Origin: Halomonas borealis
GTDB taxonomy: Bacteria > Pseudomonadota > Gammaproteobacteria > Pseudomonadales > Halomonadaceae
Assembly: GCF_004798905.1 (NCBI RefSeq)
Contig: NZ_SDMO01000012.1
Coordinates: 1-64,000 of the forward strand
Direction of reading: 5' to 3'
DNA: 64,000 nt
The notes under the pieces were generated by a model. That model ran no database searches. It saw only the letters and a program-made list of their open reading frames with translations, and was not told where the DNA came from. Shown here in pieces: positions 8,914 to 18,507 of this stretch; the first letter of the stretch is position 1, and every line of letters starts with the position of its first letter. A program made the position numbers and the translations under genes.

Positions 8914-9198
8914 GCGCCTCTCGCTGCGCCACAACTCTCGGATCTTCCAGCGCGTCTCGCCGCTGACCATCCTCAACACCCTGTGCGAGGAACGCGGCCT
9001 CACCGACGTGGCCTTCGCGGTGACCCGCGAGACCGACCTCGCGTTCGTCGAGCGGCTGGCCGCCGAGGAAGGGCTGTTCTACTTCCATGAGTTCGAGGAC
9101 ACCGAGCGCGGCGCCCACCGGCTGGTGTTCGCCGACGACCCGCAGGTGTTCATCGGGCTCGGCGAACGCGCCTACCAGCGACTCGAATCGATGCCGCC
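8914..9198 (+). pseudogene. vgrG fragment (N-terminal/gp27-like part)
   Basis: In the frame ending at 9217 the text '[16 protein letters not shown]', then '[19 protein letters not shown]' and 'HRLVFADDP' is typical of the N-terminal half of VgrG, where a short loop with a conserved Arg-Glu-Thr-Asp precedes the receptor-like domain. Neither the true N-terminus nor the rest of the spike is present. The homology stops at about 9198 where transposase-derived sequence begins, so an insertion or deletion removed the remainder. It marks the right edge of the T6SS island. Confidence 0.75.
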
Positions 9199-9330
9199 AG
9201 ATGCATTCTTCCTTTAAGGATCGGAAGAAGTGCTCGACGAGCTCGTTTCGCTCTGGGGTGTAGGGCGTCGTGAACTCTTGGGTGAGACCGTAGGCCTACA
9301 CCGTTGTCGTGTAGTGACGGCTGGGTGTCG
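9197..9330 (-). mobile_element. IS3-like transposase remnant
   Basis: On the minus strand bases 9289-9197 encode 'TPYTPERNELVEHFF' followed by 'RSLKEECIW', the signature around the catalytic Glu of the DDE integrase core in IS3-family OrfB proteins. Just upstream (about 9290-9330) a His-Asp-Asn-Gly motif appears in another frame, as expected for the preceding catalytic Asp after an indel. No start, no terminal repeats and no other part of the IS survive. It abuts the vgrG fragment. Confidence 0.65.
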
Positions 9331-9653
9331 TTTCGCCGAGGCCCTGAAGCATCGAAGGTGCATCGCGCCTTTCCTGGGGGCCTTGCCCGGGAAGGTGCGC
9401 TAATTCGCCCAGGTAGCCGCGCATGGAGGCCCCGGAATTAGCCAAGAGGCAGGCGTTGTGCAGCAGGCAAGCTGGGGGTGTTCGCCATCCTCATCGATAA
9501 GGCCGGGCACAAGTGCCTGCTGGGGGAGCTTCGCGGAAGAGTGCTTGCCGCTTTATCGCTCCGAGCGGGTCAGTTCTCTGCTGGGATCACCGAGCCGTTG
9601 ATGCGAAAAGGCCGTTACAATGGGGCCGGTATTCATATCCTGGAAGGTGCATC
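9331..9653. other. Degenerate intergenic sequence, no gene seen
   Basis: About 320 bases between the IS remnant and the zinc-ribbon gene with no convincing reading frame, repeat or RNA. Probably decayed mobile-element or island DNA. Confidence 0.5.
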
Positions 9654-10043
9654 ATGAAAGATTCGGGTATCAAGGTCGCCACCTATACCTGCCCGGCCTG
9701 TGAGGAGCGGGTCGGCCTCCGGCATCGCCATGTGCAGCGGCTGTTGCGCGACGAGGCGGTCCAGTGCGCCAAGTGCGGCGCGGATGACCTCGTGGCGGGG
9801 GAGTCGCGGGAGACGCTGGGGCGCCACCTTGGCCAGATGGAGGAGGCGGCGAAGAAGTATTCTCGTGTGGTGCTGGTGACGGTGCCGATCATCCTGGCCA
9901 CCCTGGCGCTGCACTTCTTCGGGAAGATTCCGACGTCGGTCTTCGCGGTGATCTTCCTGATCGCCATGGGCGTTCAGGTGCTGGGCAAGCCGAACAGGGC
10001 CGTGCGTGCACCGGTCGAGGTCGAGCTGGAACGCTCGAACTGA
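9654..10043 (+). CDS. Small zinc-ribbon membrane protein
   Basis: A 129-aa protein; ATG 9654 has GGAAGG six bases upstream. Residues 11-44 carry CPAC and CAKC, two CxxC pairs of a zinc ribbon. A charged linker follows, then two hydrophobic segments (about 70-87 and 92-108) and a short basic/acidic tail. Function unknown; zinc-ribbon proteins with membrane tails are often regulators or quality-control factors, but nothing here decides that. It stands alone on the plus strand and is closed by the terminator at 10131. Confidence 0.7.
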   Translation: MKDSGIKVATYTCPACEERVGLRHRHVQRLLRDEAVQCAKCGADDLVAGESRETLGRHLGQMEEAAKKYSRVVLVTVPIILATLALHFFGKIPTSVFAVIFLIAMGVQVLGKPNRAVRAPVEVELERSN

Positions 10044-10130
10044 AACCGTGGCGGGCCTCGTTGGCTCGGCGGCCAGCTAGGCGCCGGCGATCACGGTACC
10101 CGCCGGCTCGCCTTGAGTCGCTCGACACAC

Positions 10131-10158
10131 AAGGGCCCACTCCTCGGAGTGGGCCCTT
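10131..10158. terminator. Bidirectional terminator between the zinc-ribbon gene and psd
   Basis: A GC-rich inverted repeat (AAGGGCCCACTCC with its complement) between two convergent genes, ending in AA/TT on either side. Confidence 0.75.
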
Positions 10159-10192
10159 CGCGTCTTACCGCAGCGCGCTGTGGCGGGTGAGC

Positions 10193-11029
10193 TTAATCGA
10201 CATCGCCGAGCCGTTCGCCCATCTGCACTTTCTGCTCCGGCGTCAGGGCGTCGAAATCCATGGGCTCGGCGAAGGCCATCACCACGGTGGAACCGAGCTT
10301 GAAGCGGCCCATCTCCGCGCCTTTCTCGAGGAGCACCGGGGTGTCGAAGCGAATGCGCTGCACGCCGCCACGGGGCAGCGGCGTGATCTGGCCGGCCCAT
10401 ACGGTCTCGATGGCGGCGACGATCATGGCGCCGACCAGCACCAGTGCCATGGGGCCGTGTTCGGTATCGAAGTGGCAGACCAGTCGTTCGTTACGGGCGA
10501 ACAGGTTGGGCACGTGGTGGGTGGTGGCGGCGTTGACCGAGAACAGCCGGCCCGGCACGTAGACCATCTCGCGGAGCGTGCCCGCCAGCGGCATGTGTAC
10601 CCGGTGGTAGTCGCTGGGCGAGAGGTAGACGGTGGCGAAGCTGCCGTCCTGGTAGCGCTCGGCGGCCTCCGGGTCGCCACCCAGCAGGTCGGTGGCGCTG
10701 AAGTCGCGGCCCTTGGCCTGGATCAGCCGGCCATGCTCGAGGCGCCCGAACTGCGAGAGGGTGCCATCGGCCGGCGATACCAGGCCTTCGCCGATGGGAC
10801 GGGCCGTGTCCTTCAGCGGGCGGGTGAAGAACGCGTTGAAGCTGGGGTAGTTGCTCGGGTCCGGATCGAGGGCCTCGCGCATGTCCACCCGGAACTGGCG
10901 GATGAAGGCGCGGATCAGGGCGTCCTTCAGCCATGGCAGGCGGCAGTCGGCGAGCCGGCCAACCAGCCGCGAGAGCAGGTGGTGGGGCAGGGGGTACTGG
11001 ATCAGGGAGAACAGCTTGGCTAGGGTCAC
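10193..11029 (-). CDS. psd: Phosphatidylserine decarboxylase proenzyme
   Basis: Converts phosphatidylserine to phosphatidylethanolamine at the inner membrane. The self-cleavage motif LGST sits near the C-terminus ('[10 protein letters not shown]'), where the Ser becomes the pyruvoyl group; '[11 protein letters not shown]' and '[14 protein letters not shown]' are family signatures. The start is uncertain: GTG 11029 gives 278 residues beginning near the family's usual '[16 protein letters not shown]'; GTG 11062 is an alternative, and the frame stays open to 11227, which would overlap rhdA. It is the last gene of a minus-strand rsgA-rhdA-psd run, an order shared with pseudomonads. Confidence 0.92.
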   Translation of the reverse strand: MTLAKLFSLIQYPLPHHLLSRLVGRLADCRLPWLKDALIRAFIRQFRVDMREALDPDPSNYPSFNAFFTRPLKDTARPIGEGLVSPADGTLSQFGRLEHGRLIQAKGRDFSATDLLGGDPEAAERYQDGSFATVYLSPSDYHRVHMPLAGTLREMVYVPGRLFSVNAATTHHVPNLFARNERLVCHFDTEHGPMALVLVGAMIVAAIETVWAGQITPLPRGGVQRIRFDTPVLLEKGAEMGRFKLGSTVVMAFAEPMDFDALTPEQKVQMGERLGDVD

Positions 11030-11168
11030 GAAGGAAGTGTTCCGGTCGGTGAAGGGAGGCACGGCTACGCCGCGATGAGAAGGAAGAGTGGTGCTTCGCA
11101 CCCGGAAGAAGGAAGGCCGGCTTCGATCCTGGTCCTCCTTCTTCGCGCCTCCCTCCTTGTTCTTGCCG

Positions 11169-12002
11169 TCAGGGCTTCTCGACTGGCGTGTCGTCGCGGT
11201 TACCCCACTCCTTCCAGGAGCCGGCATAGGCGCGCATCTTCTCGAAGCCTAGCGCCTTGCCCACCAGCCAGGTGAAGCCGCTGCGGTGGTGGCTCTGGCA
11301 GTGGGTGGCCACCTCCATGTCCGGCGTCAGGCCCCGCGCTTCCAGTTCGGTGACCAGCTCCGCATAGTCGCGAAGGCGCAGGTCGCGCGCCTTGTCCATG
11401 GCGTCGGTCCACTCCAGGTTCACCGCGCCGGGAATATGGCCGAGGCGTCGATTGTCGCCCTTTTCACCGTCGTATTCGGCGCGGGAGCGAGCATCCCAGA
11501 CCGCCAGCGTCGGGTCGTCCAGGCGTTCACTCAGCTCGAGGCGGTCGATGGCCACCTCGGGGTGGAGGATCTCGGCCTGATAGTCGCTGGGCGTGGGGGC
11601 TGTCGTCTCGGTGGAGGTCGGCAGCCCGGCGGCGCGCCAGGCGTGGATGCCCCCGTTGAGATAGGAATAACGGCGGTGGCCGATCAGTTCCAGGGTCCAC
11701 AGCAGCCGGCCGGCCCAACCGCCGCCTTCGTCGTCGTAGGCCACCACATGGGTGTCACGGGTCAGCCCCAGCGATGAGAACAACGCCGACAACGCTTCGG
11801 TATCCGGCACCTCGTTGGGTACGTCGCCTGCGCCGTGCATCAGCCGCTTGAAGTCCAGGTAGACGGCACCGGGCACGTGGCCCTGTGCATGGCTCTCGGC
11901 CTTGAGCGGCACGTCGATGATCAGCAGCGACGGGGCCTCCCGCATCTCGGCGAGTCGTTCGGGCTCGACGATCAACGGCAGCAGATTATCTTCTGAACTC
12001 AT
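11169..12002 (-). CDS. rhdA: Thiosulfate sulfurtransferase (rhodanese)
   Basis: A 277-aa protein with two rhodanese domains (about 1-135 and 145-277). The active loop is CQSHHRSG with Cys235, close to the CQTHHRSG of Azotobacter and Pseudomonas RhdA, and unlike the CGSGVT loop of mercaptopyruvate sulfurtransferases, so thiosulfate is the likelier donor. The N-terminal domain lacks the catalytic Cys, as usual. No signal peptide, so cytoplasmic. Lies 72 bases after rsgA, probably cotranscribed. Confidence 0.9.
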   Translation of the reverse strand: MSSEDNLLPLIVEPERLAEMREAPSLLIIDVPLKAESHAQGHVPGAVYLDFKRLMHGAGDVPNEVPDTEALSALFSSLGLTRDTHVVAYDDEGGGWAGRLLWTLELIGHRRYSYLNGGIHAWRAAGLPTSTETTAPTPSDYQAEILHPEVAIDRLELSERLDDPTLAVWDARSRAEYDGEKGDNRRLGHIPGAVNLEWTDAMDKARDLRLRDYAELVTELEARGLTPDMEVATHCQSHHRSGFTWLVGKALGFEKMRAYAGSWKEWGNRDDTPVEKP

Positions 12003-12074
12003 GGGGCTCTCCTTGAATCCTGGCCTGAAGCGTTGTGGCCTGAATCATCCTGGCGCGGGAATTCCGTCGTTCTC

Positions 12075-13112
12075 TCAGCGCTCTTCGAGACTATCGACGA
12101 TACGCCGGTAGCTGGTAAAGCGGTCGGCGTGGATATTGCCGTTATCCACCGCGGCGAGCAGCGCACAGCCCGGCTCGCGGCGGTGCCGGCAGTCGCGGAA
12201 GCGGCAGCGCCCCAGGTAGTCGCGAAACTCGATGAAGCCTTCGGTGACCTGCTGCTCGTCGAGGTGGGTCAGGCCGAATTCGCGGATGCCGGGGGAGTCG
12301 ATCAACTCGCCGGGCTCGCTGCCCGTGTCGTTGGCGCGGGGCGCGAAGGCATAGAGCCTGGCGGTCGTGGTGGTGTGTCGGCCCTTGCGGGAATCCTCGG
12401 ACAGCGCGCCGATGCGCAACGCCTCATCCGGCAACAGCCGGTCGATGAGTGAGGACTTACCCACGCCGCTTTGTCCGACGAAGGCCGAGGTGCGCCCGGC
12501 CAGTCGGCGATAGAGGGCATCCAGCCCGCCATCGTGGGCGGTGCTGGTGGTCACCACCGGATAGCCCAGCGCGGCGTAGCGTTCCAGCAGCGCGCGCAGG
12601 TCGCCGCCGCTGTCGGGCAGCAGGTCGGCCTTGTTGAGCACCAGCACCGGGGCGATGCCGGTGGCCTCGGCGGCTACCAGGTAGCGGTCGATGAGGTTGG
12701 CGTGGGGCTCGGGTTCCACGGCGAAGACGATCAGGATCTGGTCGATGTTGGCGGCCACCGGCTTGAGCTGGCCACGGGCGTCGGGGCGTTCGAGGACGCT
12801 TTCGCGCTCGCCGCGGGCCACCACCACGCCGCTGCCATCCTGGCCGGCGCGCCAGATCACTCGGTCGCCGGTGACCAGCCCTTCCAGGTTGGCGCGCAGA
12901 TGGCAGCGCACCGGGGCGTCGTCGCCTTCGGGGCGCACGTCCAGGGTGCGGCCGAAGTGAGCGGTGACTCGCCCGGGCTGTTCGGCGCCGTACTCGCCGG
13001 CGTCGAGCTTGTCGGTATCCTGCTGGCCGCGTTTCTCGGCGCGCTGGGCCCGCTCGGCCTGGATCTTCTCGATGCGCCAGCGCTGCTGGCGACTCAACTT
13101 GCGTTTGCTCAT
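12075..13112 (-). CDS. rsgA: Ribosome small-subunit-dependent GTPase A
   Basis: A circularly permuted GTPase that assists late 30S maturation. In order: basic N-terminal extension, OB-fold domain, G4 (NKAD), G1 (GQSGVGKSS), G3 (DSPG), and a C-terminal zinc knuckle '[14 protein letters not shown]'. Full length at 345 aa. It diverges from orn with an 88-base shared upstream region, the same divergent pair as in many gammaproteobacteria. Confidence 0.96.
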   Translation of the reverse strand: MSKRKLSRQQRWRIEKIQAERAQRAEKRGQQDTDKLDAGEYGAEQPGRVTAHFGRTLDVRPEGDDAPVRCHLRANLEGLVTGDRVIWRAGQDGSGVVVARGERESVLERPDARGQLKPVAANIDQILIVFAVEPEPHANLIDRYLVAAEATGIAPVLVLNKADLLPDSGGDLRALLERYAALGYPVVTTSTAHDGGLDALYRRLAGRTSAFVGQSGVGKSSLIDRLLPDEALRIGALSEDSRKGRHTTTTARLYAFAPRANDTGSEPGELIDSPGIREFGLTHLDEQQVTEGFIEFRDYLGRCRFRDCRHRREPGCALLAAVDNGNIHADRFTSYRRIVDSLEER

Positions 13113-13200
13113 GATGGCCCGAAGGTCGGTACAATGGCGGCATTGTACTCATCAACGGGGCCGGCTGTCGCCGGCCGCACGACGACCAAGGATTGTTCCC

Positions 13201-13794
13201 ATGGCCACCAAGCAAGATGCCCAGGACCCCCGCACCCAGCGCCTGGTGTGGATCGACCTGGAAATGACCGGACTCGACCCCAACCGCGAACGCATCATCG
13301 AGGTGGCCACGCTGGTCACCGATGCCGAGCTCAACGTGGTCGCCGAGGGGCCGGTGATCGCCGTCCATCAGCCCGATGCCCTGCTCGAGCAGATGGACGA
13401 CTGGAACCAGCAGACCCACGGCGCCTCGGGGCTGGTCGCGCGAATCAAGGCCAGCACCGTCGACACCGCCAGCGCCGAGCGCGAGACGCTGGCGTTCTTG
13501 CACGAGCACGTGGCGCCGGGCAGCTCGCCGATGTGCGGCAACAGCATCCATCAGGATCGCCGCTTCCTGGAGCGCGAGATGCCCGAGCTGCTGGCCTTCT
13601 TCCACTACCGCAACCTGGATGTCTCGACCGTCAAGGAACTGGCCAAGCGCTGGAATCCCGGGGCGCTGGTCGGCTTCAGCAAGCGCAATGCGCATCTGGC
13701 GATGGACGACATCAAGGAATCGATCGCCGAGCTGGCGCACTATCGTCAGACCTTCCTGCGCCTCGATGACGAGGACGGCGACGAGGAGGAATGA
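13201..13794 (+). CDS. orn: Oligoribonuclease
   Basis: A 197-aa 3'-5' exoribonuclease that degrades RNA dinucleotides including pGpG from c-di-GMP breakdown. DEDDh residues are visible: '[11 protein letters not shown]' (exo I), '[11 protein letters not shown]' (exo II), 'HLAMDDI' (exo III). ATG 13201 begins [19 protein letters not shown]; upstream in-frame codons have no family similarity. Ends in an acidic tail. Relevant to the PilZ-regulated operon downstream only through general c-di-GMP turnover. Confidence 0.97.
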   Translation: MATKQDAQDPRTQRLVWIDLEMTGLDPNRERIIEVATLVTDAELNVVAEGPVIAVHQPDALLEQMDDWNQQTHGASGLVARIKASTVDTASAERETLAFLHEHVAPGSSPMCGNSIHQDRRFLEREMPELLAFFHYRNLDVSTVKELAKRWNPGALVGFSKRNAHLAMDDIKESIAELAHYRQTFLRLDDEDGDEEE

Positions 13795-13812
13795 CGCCGG
13801 TCGCCGGCGAGG

Positions 13813-14919
13813 CTAGGCCTCGACGGCGATCAGCCCGGCCCGCTTCTCTTCCTGCCGCGCCAGCGCCCAGCGTACGTGCTCGCGGACCAGGTCCGAGGGG
13901 TAGGCCAGCCGGGCGCGCAGCGCGGCTTCCACGGTCTCGCTCCAGGGGGCATTGCCGAGCCCTACCGCCAGGTTGCGCAACCAGCGTTCGTAACCGATCC
14001 GGCGGATGGGGCTGCCGGCGGTCTTGTCGAGAAACTCCTCCTCGCCCCAGGCGAACAGCGCGACCAGGTCGGCGCGGTCCAGGTCGTGGCGTGGCGCGAA
14101 ATCGGCCTCGTTACTGGCCCGGGTGAAGCGGGTGAAGGGGCAGACCAGCTGGCAGTCGTCGCAGCCGAACACGCGGTTGCCCATGGCGGCGCGGAATTCC
14201 TCGGGAATCGCGCCGTGCAGCTCGATGGTCAGGTAGGAGATGCAGCGGCGGGCGTCGACCACCTTGTCCTCGACGATGGCATCGGTGGGGCAGGCGCTGC
14301 GGCAGGCGCTGCAACTGCCGCAGTGCTCCGCCTCGAAGGGCGCGTCGACCGGCAGCGGCAGGTCGGTGTAGAGCTCGCCGAGGAAGAACATCGAGCCGGC
14401 CTTGGGGTTGAGCAGCATGGCGTTCTTGCCGAACCAGCCGAGCCCGGCCTTGCGGGCCAGGGCGCGCTCCATCACCGGGGCGGAGTCGACGAAGGCACGA
14501 TAACCGAAGGGCCCGACCTCGGTCTGGATCTGCTTGGCCAGCGTCGCCAGGCGCTTGCGCATCAGCTTGTGGTAGTCGCGCCCGGTGGCGTAGCGGGACA
14601 CGTAGGCCTTCTCCGGCCGCGCCAGCATCTTGGTCGTCTCGACCTCCGGCGGCAGGTAGTCCAGGCGCACGCTGATCACGCGCACGGTGCCGGGCTCCAG
14701 CTCCGCGGGGCGGGTGCGCTTGGTGCCGTGCTTGGCCATGAAGCCCATCTCGCCGTGATGGCCGGCATCGAGCCAGCGCTGCAGGCGTGCCTCGTCCTCG
14801 GCCAGGTCGACGTCGGTGATGCCCACCTGCTGGAAGCCGAGCTCGCGGCCCCAAGTCTTGATGCGTTCGGCGAGCTGGGCGAGATCGGGGGTGTCACCCG
14901 TGGGAGACGGCTGGGTCAT
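13813..14919 (-). CDS. queG: Epoxyqueuosine reductase
   Basis: Catalyses the last step of queuosine tRNA modification, using cobalamin and two [4Fe-4S] clusters. The 368-aa protein carries 'CGSCSACRSACP' and 'CDDCQLVCPF' cluster motifs, and a C-terminal HEAT-like region ('LVREHVRWAL'). ATG 14919 is chosen over longer in-frame starts since the upstream extension overlaps the divergent nnr promoter and shows no homology. Divergent from nnr, convergent with orn. As in many bacteria it sits next to nnr-tsaE. Confidence 0.95.
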   Translation of the reverse strand: MTQPSPTGDTPDLAQLAERIKTWGRELGFQQVGITDVDLAEDEARLQRWLDAGHHGEMGFMAKHGTKRTRPAELEPGTVRVISVRLDYLPPEVETTKMLARPEKAYVSRYATGRDYHKLMRKRLATLAKQIQTEVGPFGYRAFVDSAPVMERALARKAGLGWFGKNAMLLNPKAGSMFFLGELYTDLPLPVDAPFEAEHCGSCSACRSACPTDAIVEDKVVDARRCISYLTIELHGAIPEEFRAAMGNRVFGCDDCQLVCPFTRFTRASNEADFAPRHDLDRADLVALFAWGEEEFLDKTAGSPIRRIGYERWLRNLAVGLGNAPWSETVEAALRARLAYPSDLVREHVRWALARQEEKRAGLIAVEA

Positions 14920-15020
14920 GATTGAGGAAACACCGTTCGGAAAGGGGCCGTGACGCTTGGCGTACGGCGGGGGACAGGACACACTCCATGGTAAAGCATC
15001 GTCTGCGAGGGAGACAGGGA

Positions 15021-16538
15021 ATGACGGGATCGTTCGAGTCGTCCGGCCTCGCCGTGGGCCGCGCGCTGTATCGCGCCGAGCAGGTCCGCGAGCTGGATCG
15101 TCGTACCATCGCCGCCGGGACCGAGGGTTTCGCGCTGATGCAGCGCGCCGCGGCGGCGGCCTGGCGAGTACTGCGCGAGACCTGGCCTCAGGCACGCTCG
15201 CTGAGCGTGCTGTGCGGTGGCGGCAACAACGGCGGCGATGGCCATGTGTTGGCGGCGCTGGCCGCCGCCGAGGGTTGGACGGTACAGCGCGTGGCACTCA
15301 AGCCGGTAGAGAAACTCTCGGGCGATGCCCGCCGGGCCGCCGACATGGCTTCGGCGGCGGGCGTCGGCCTCGAGCCCTGGAATGAAGGGGTGCCGCTCGA
15401 GGGCGAGGTGGTGGTGGATGCGCTGCTCGGCACCGGGCTCGCCGGCGAGGTGTGCGGCGCCGTTCGCGAGGCCATCGCCGCGATCAACGCAAGCGCCCGG
15501 CCGGTGCTGGCCATCGACATCCCCTCCGGCATCCATGCCGACAGCGGCGCCGAGCTCGGCGTGGCGGTGCGGGCCACGCGGACCGTCACCTTCATCGGCG
15601 ACAAGCTGGGGCTCTACACCGGCCGCGCCCCGGCGCTGACCGGCGAGGTGGTCCTGCGCGAGCTTGGCGCCCCCGAGGTGGCGAGCGACGAGTTGATGCC
15701 TGCGGCCGAGTTGCTGGACTCGACGCTGATCGCCGCGGCCCTGCCGCCACGCCCCCGGGATGCCCACAAGGGTGCCGCCGGGCATGCGCTGGTGCTCGGC
15801 GGAGCGCCGGGCTTCGGTGGGGCGGCGCTGCTGGCCGCCGAGCACGCCGCGCGGCTGGGCGCCGGCAAGGTCAGCCTGGCCACCGCGCCGGAGCATGTCA
15901 CCGCCTGCCTGGTGCGTCGCCCCGAGATAATGGCGCATGGGGTGCGCGGCGCCGCCGATATCGACGGGCTGCCGAGCAAGGCCGATGTGCTCGTCGTCGG
16001 CCCGGGCCTGGGGCAGGGCAGCTGGGGCCAGGCGATGCTGCAGGCGGCGCTCGACGCCGGTCGGCCGCTGGTGGTCGACGCCGATGCCCTGAACCTGCTG
16101 GCCAGCCGCTTCGCCGGCCTGAAGCGGGACGACTGGCTGCTGACGCCGCACCCCGGCGAGGCCGCGCGCCTGCTGGGAATAGGCGCCGCCGAGGTCGAGG
16201 CCGATCGTCCGGCCGCCGCCGCCGAGCTTCGGCGCCGCTTCGGCGGGGTGGTGATCCTCAAGGGGGCCGGCAGCCTGGTGGCGGGGCCCTCGGGGTTGGC
16301 GGTCTGCCCCTACGGCAATCCGGGCATGGCCAGCGGCGGCATGGGCGATGCGCTATCCGGGCTGCTCGGCGCGTTGCTGGCCCAGGGGCTGTCGCCGGAA
16401 ACCGCGGCCAGGGTCGGCGTCATGGTGCATGCCCTGGCCGCCGACGAGGCCGCGGCGGCGGGCGGTGAGCGTGGCCTGCTGGCCGGCGATCTGGCATCCT
16501 GTGCGCGAATTCTGGTCAACCCGACGATGGGCGAATGA
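15021..16538 (+). CDS. nnr: Bifunctional NAD(P)HX epimerase / ADP-dependent dehydratase
   Basis: Repairs hydrated NAD(P)H. The 505-aa fusion has an N-terminal YjeF epimerase domain ('CGGGNNGGDGHVLA', residues ~65-80; 'DIPSGIHAD') and a C-terminal carbohydrate-kinase-like dehydratase domain ('GPGLGQ', 'DADALNLL', 'TPHPGEAARL', 'GNPGMASGGMGDALSG'). ATG 15021 has GGGA just upstream; the frame extends to 14922 but without homology. First gene of the packed run to hflC; its stop overlaps tsaE. Confidence 0.95.
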   Translation: MTGSFESSGLAVGRALYRAEQVRELDRRTIAAGTEGFALMQRAAAAAWRVLRETWPQARSLSVLCGGGNNGGDGHVLAALAAAEGWTVQRVALKPVEKLSGDARRAADMASAAGVGLEPWNEGVPLEGEVVVDALLGTGLAGEVCGAVREAIAAINASARPVLAIDIPSGIHADSGAELGVAVRATRTVTFIGDKLGLYTGRAPALTGEVVLRELGAPEVASDELMPAAELLDSTLIAAALPPRPRDAHKGAAGHALVLGGAPGFGGAALLAAEHAARLGAGKVSLATAPEHVTACLVRRPEIMAHGVRGAADIDGLPSKADVLVVGPGLGQGSWGQAMLQAALDAGRPLVVDADALNLLASRFAGLKRDDWLLTPHPGEAARLLGIGAAEVEADRPAAAAELRRRFGGVVILKGAGSLVAGPSGLAVCPYGNPGMASGGMGDALSGLLGALLAQGLSPETAARVGVMVHALAADEAAAAGGERGLLAGDLASCARILVNPTMGE

Positions 16539-17041
16539 CGATGCAGCTGCGACTCGATGACGAAGACCGCCAGGTGGCCTTCGGCGAATCCCTCGGCCGG
16601 GCCCTCGACGGGCACGGCCGGCTTTATCTGGAGGGCGAGCTTGGGGCGGGCAAGACCACCCTGACCCGTGGCATCCTGCGCGCCTACGGGCATCGCGGTG
16701 CGGTCAAGAGTCCCACCTATACCCTGGTGGAGCCCTATGAGCTCGATGGTGTGCGGGTCAATCACTTCGACCTCTATCGGCTGGGAGACCCCGAGGAGCT
16801 CGAGTTCATCGGTGGCCGCGACCTGCTCGCCGACGATGCGCTGTGCGTGATCGAGTGGCCGGCGCGTGGCGAAGGCTGGCTGCCGGCCCCCGACCTGACG
16901 GTGAGCCTGACGCTGGACGGCACCGGCCGCCGGGCGAGCCTGAGTGCCGGCAGCGAGCATGGCCGCCGGGTGATCGAGTGCCTCGCCGCCGACGCATCGC
17001 TGGGCGTGGCGGCAAGCGGGCACGGTGGCGGCGCCTCATGA
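16535..17041 (+). CDS. tsaE: tRNA t6A-synthesis ATPase
   Basis: A 168-aa P-loop protein of the TsaBDE complex that makes N6-threonylcarbamoyladenosine in tRNA. Walker A is 'GELGAGKTTLTRG'; 'SPTYTLVEPY' and 'HFDLYRL' are family signatures. ATGA overlap with nnr, and a four-base overlap with amiB. The C-terminal 15 residues are a Gly/Ala-rich extension. Confidence 0.96.
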   Translation: MTMQLRLDDEDRQVAFGESLGRALDGHGRLYLEGELGAGKTTLTRGILRAYGHRGAVKSPTYTLVEPYELDGVRVNHFDLYRLGDPEELEFIGGRDLLADDALCVIEWPARGEGWLPAPDLTVSLTLDGTGRRASLSAGSEHGRRVIECLAADASLGVAASGHGGGAS

Positions 17042-18489
17042 GCATCGGAATCTTGCCGCGCCGCCTGTTGGGCGGGCTATTGGCGTTGGGGATGCTGGCG
17101 CCGTCTTGTGCCCTGGCGGCCAGCGTCGACAACCTGCGCCTGTGGGCGGCGCCCGACCATGCGCGCCTGGTGTTCGACCTCTCGGCGTCGGCCGAGGCCG
17201 AGGTGTTCAGCCTCGACGATCCGCGTCGGTTGGTCATCGACCTCGCGGATACCCGGCTGAAGGCCGATGTCGATCGACTCAAGCTGGAAGGCAGCGCCAT
17301 CCGCGAGGTGCGCACCGGCGTGCGCAACGGTGACGACCTGCGGGTGGTGCTCGAGCTCAACCGCGAGATCGAGCCCCGCGACTTCAGCCTGACGCCCAAC
17401 GAACAGTATGGCCACCGCCTGGTGGTCGACCTCGAATACCCCGGCGAGAGTGCCGTGGAGGATCCGATCGATCCCATCGAGGCGATGATCCGCGATCAGG
17501 AGATCGCCGCCGACCGCGCCCAGGCCAAGGCCCAGGTGCAGGGCCAAGATCCGGCCGAGGTGACCCCGACCCGCGAACCTGCCCAGCCGCATCCCAGGCG
17601 CGACATCATCATCGCCGTGGATGCCGGCCACGGCGGTGAGGACCCTGGTGCCCTGGGCCCCAGCGGCGTGCGTGAGAAGGACGTGGTGCTGGAGATGGCT
17701 CAACGGCTGGCGCGCAAGGTCGATGCCACCGAGGGCTTCAAGGCGGTGATGATCCGCGACGACGACTACTACGTGGGGCTGCGCCAGCGCACCCGGATCG
17801 CCCGCGATCAGAAGGCCGACTTCTTCGTCTCGATCCACGCCGATGCCTTCCGTAGCCCGCGGCCCCACGGCAGCTCGGTTTTCGCGCTGTCCCAGAGCGG
17901 GGCGACCTCCGAGACCGCCCAGTGGCTGGCCGCGTCCGAGAACCGCGCCGACCTGATCGGCGGCGTGGACGGCAGCCTGTCGCTGGATGACAAGGACGAG
18001 GTGCTGCGCGGCGTGTTGCTCGACCTGACCATGACCGCGACCCTGAACGACTCGCTGACCATCGGCGGCCAGGTGCTCGATCGCATGGGGCGGGTCAACG
18101 ACCTGCACAAGCCGCGGGTGGAGCAGGCCGGCTTCGTGGTGCTCAAGTCGCCGGACATTCCTTCGCTGCTGGTCGAGACCGGCTTCATCTCCAATCCCGA
18201 CGAGGAGCGCCGGCTGCAAAGCTCGAGCTACCAGGACCGCATGATGAGCGCGGTGTTCGGTGGCATCCGGGCGCATTTCCAGCGCAATCCACCGCCGGCC
18301 AGCCTGCTGGCCTGGCAGCGCGACCAGGGCCGCGACACCGGCGGCGACGGATACCGCATCCAGCCCGGCGATACCCTGTCGGAGATCGCCGCCCGCCACG
18401 GCGTGCCGGTGGCCCAGCTACGTGCGGCCAACGAGCTCAACGGCGATGTGATTCGCGTCGGGCAGGTGCTGAAGATTCCCCATTCGTGA
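17038..18489 (+). CDS. amiB: N-acetylmuramoyl-L-alanine amidase with AMIN and LysM domains
   Basis: A periplasmic zinc amidase that splits septal peptidoglycan. The 483-aa precursor has a signal peptide (1-28, ending SCALAA), an AMIN domain (~29-140), an acidic/Gln-rich linker, the Amidase_3 catalytic domain starting 'IIIAVDAGHGGEDPGA' with zinc ligands His, Glu (in 'VREKDVVLE') and His ('SIHADAF'), and a C-terminal LysM ('YRIQPGDTLSEIAARHG'). Usually activated by EnvC/NlpD-type LytM factors through a regulatory helix. Position before mutL is conserved in gammaproteobacteria. Confidence 0.95.
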   Translation: MSIGILPRRLLGGLLALGMLAPSCALAASVDNLRLWAAPDHARLVFDLSASAEAEVFSLDDPRRLVIDLADTRLKADVDRLKLEGSAIREVRTGVRNGDDLRVVLELNREIEPRDFSLTPNEQYGHRLVVDLEYPGESAVEDPIDPIEAMIRDQEIAADRAQAKAQVQGQDPAEVTPTREPAQPHPRRDIIIAVDAGHGGEDPGALGPSGVREKDVVLEMAQRLARKVDATEGFKAVMIRDDDYYVGLRQRTRIARDQKADFFVSIHADAFRSPRPHGSSVFALSQSGATSETAQWLAASENRADLIGGVDGSLSLDDKDEVLRGVLLDLTMTATLNDSLTIGGQVLDRMGRVNDLHKPRVEQAGFVVLKSPDIPSLLVETGFISNPDEERRLQSSSYQDRMMSAVFGGIRAHFQRNPPPASLLAWQRDQGRDTGGDGYRIQPGDTLSEIAARHGVPVAQLRAANELNGDVIRVGQVLKIPHS

Positions 18490-18507
18490 GCGGAGCACGG
18501 GAGCGTT

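Noticed and set aside
9300..9650. Possible complete insertion sequence
   Set aside because: Only about 31 codons of transposase core are readable; no terminal repeats, no target duplication, and the rest shows no coding pattern.
11169..12002. 3-mercaptopyruvate sulfurtransferase (sseA)
   Set aside because: The active loop is CQSHHRSG, the RhdA form, not CGSGVT.
12457..13769. Long open frames over rsgA and orn on both strands
   Set aside because: Shadows of two well-identified genes, with no motifs of their own.
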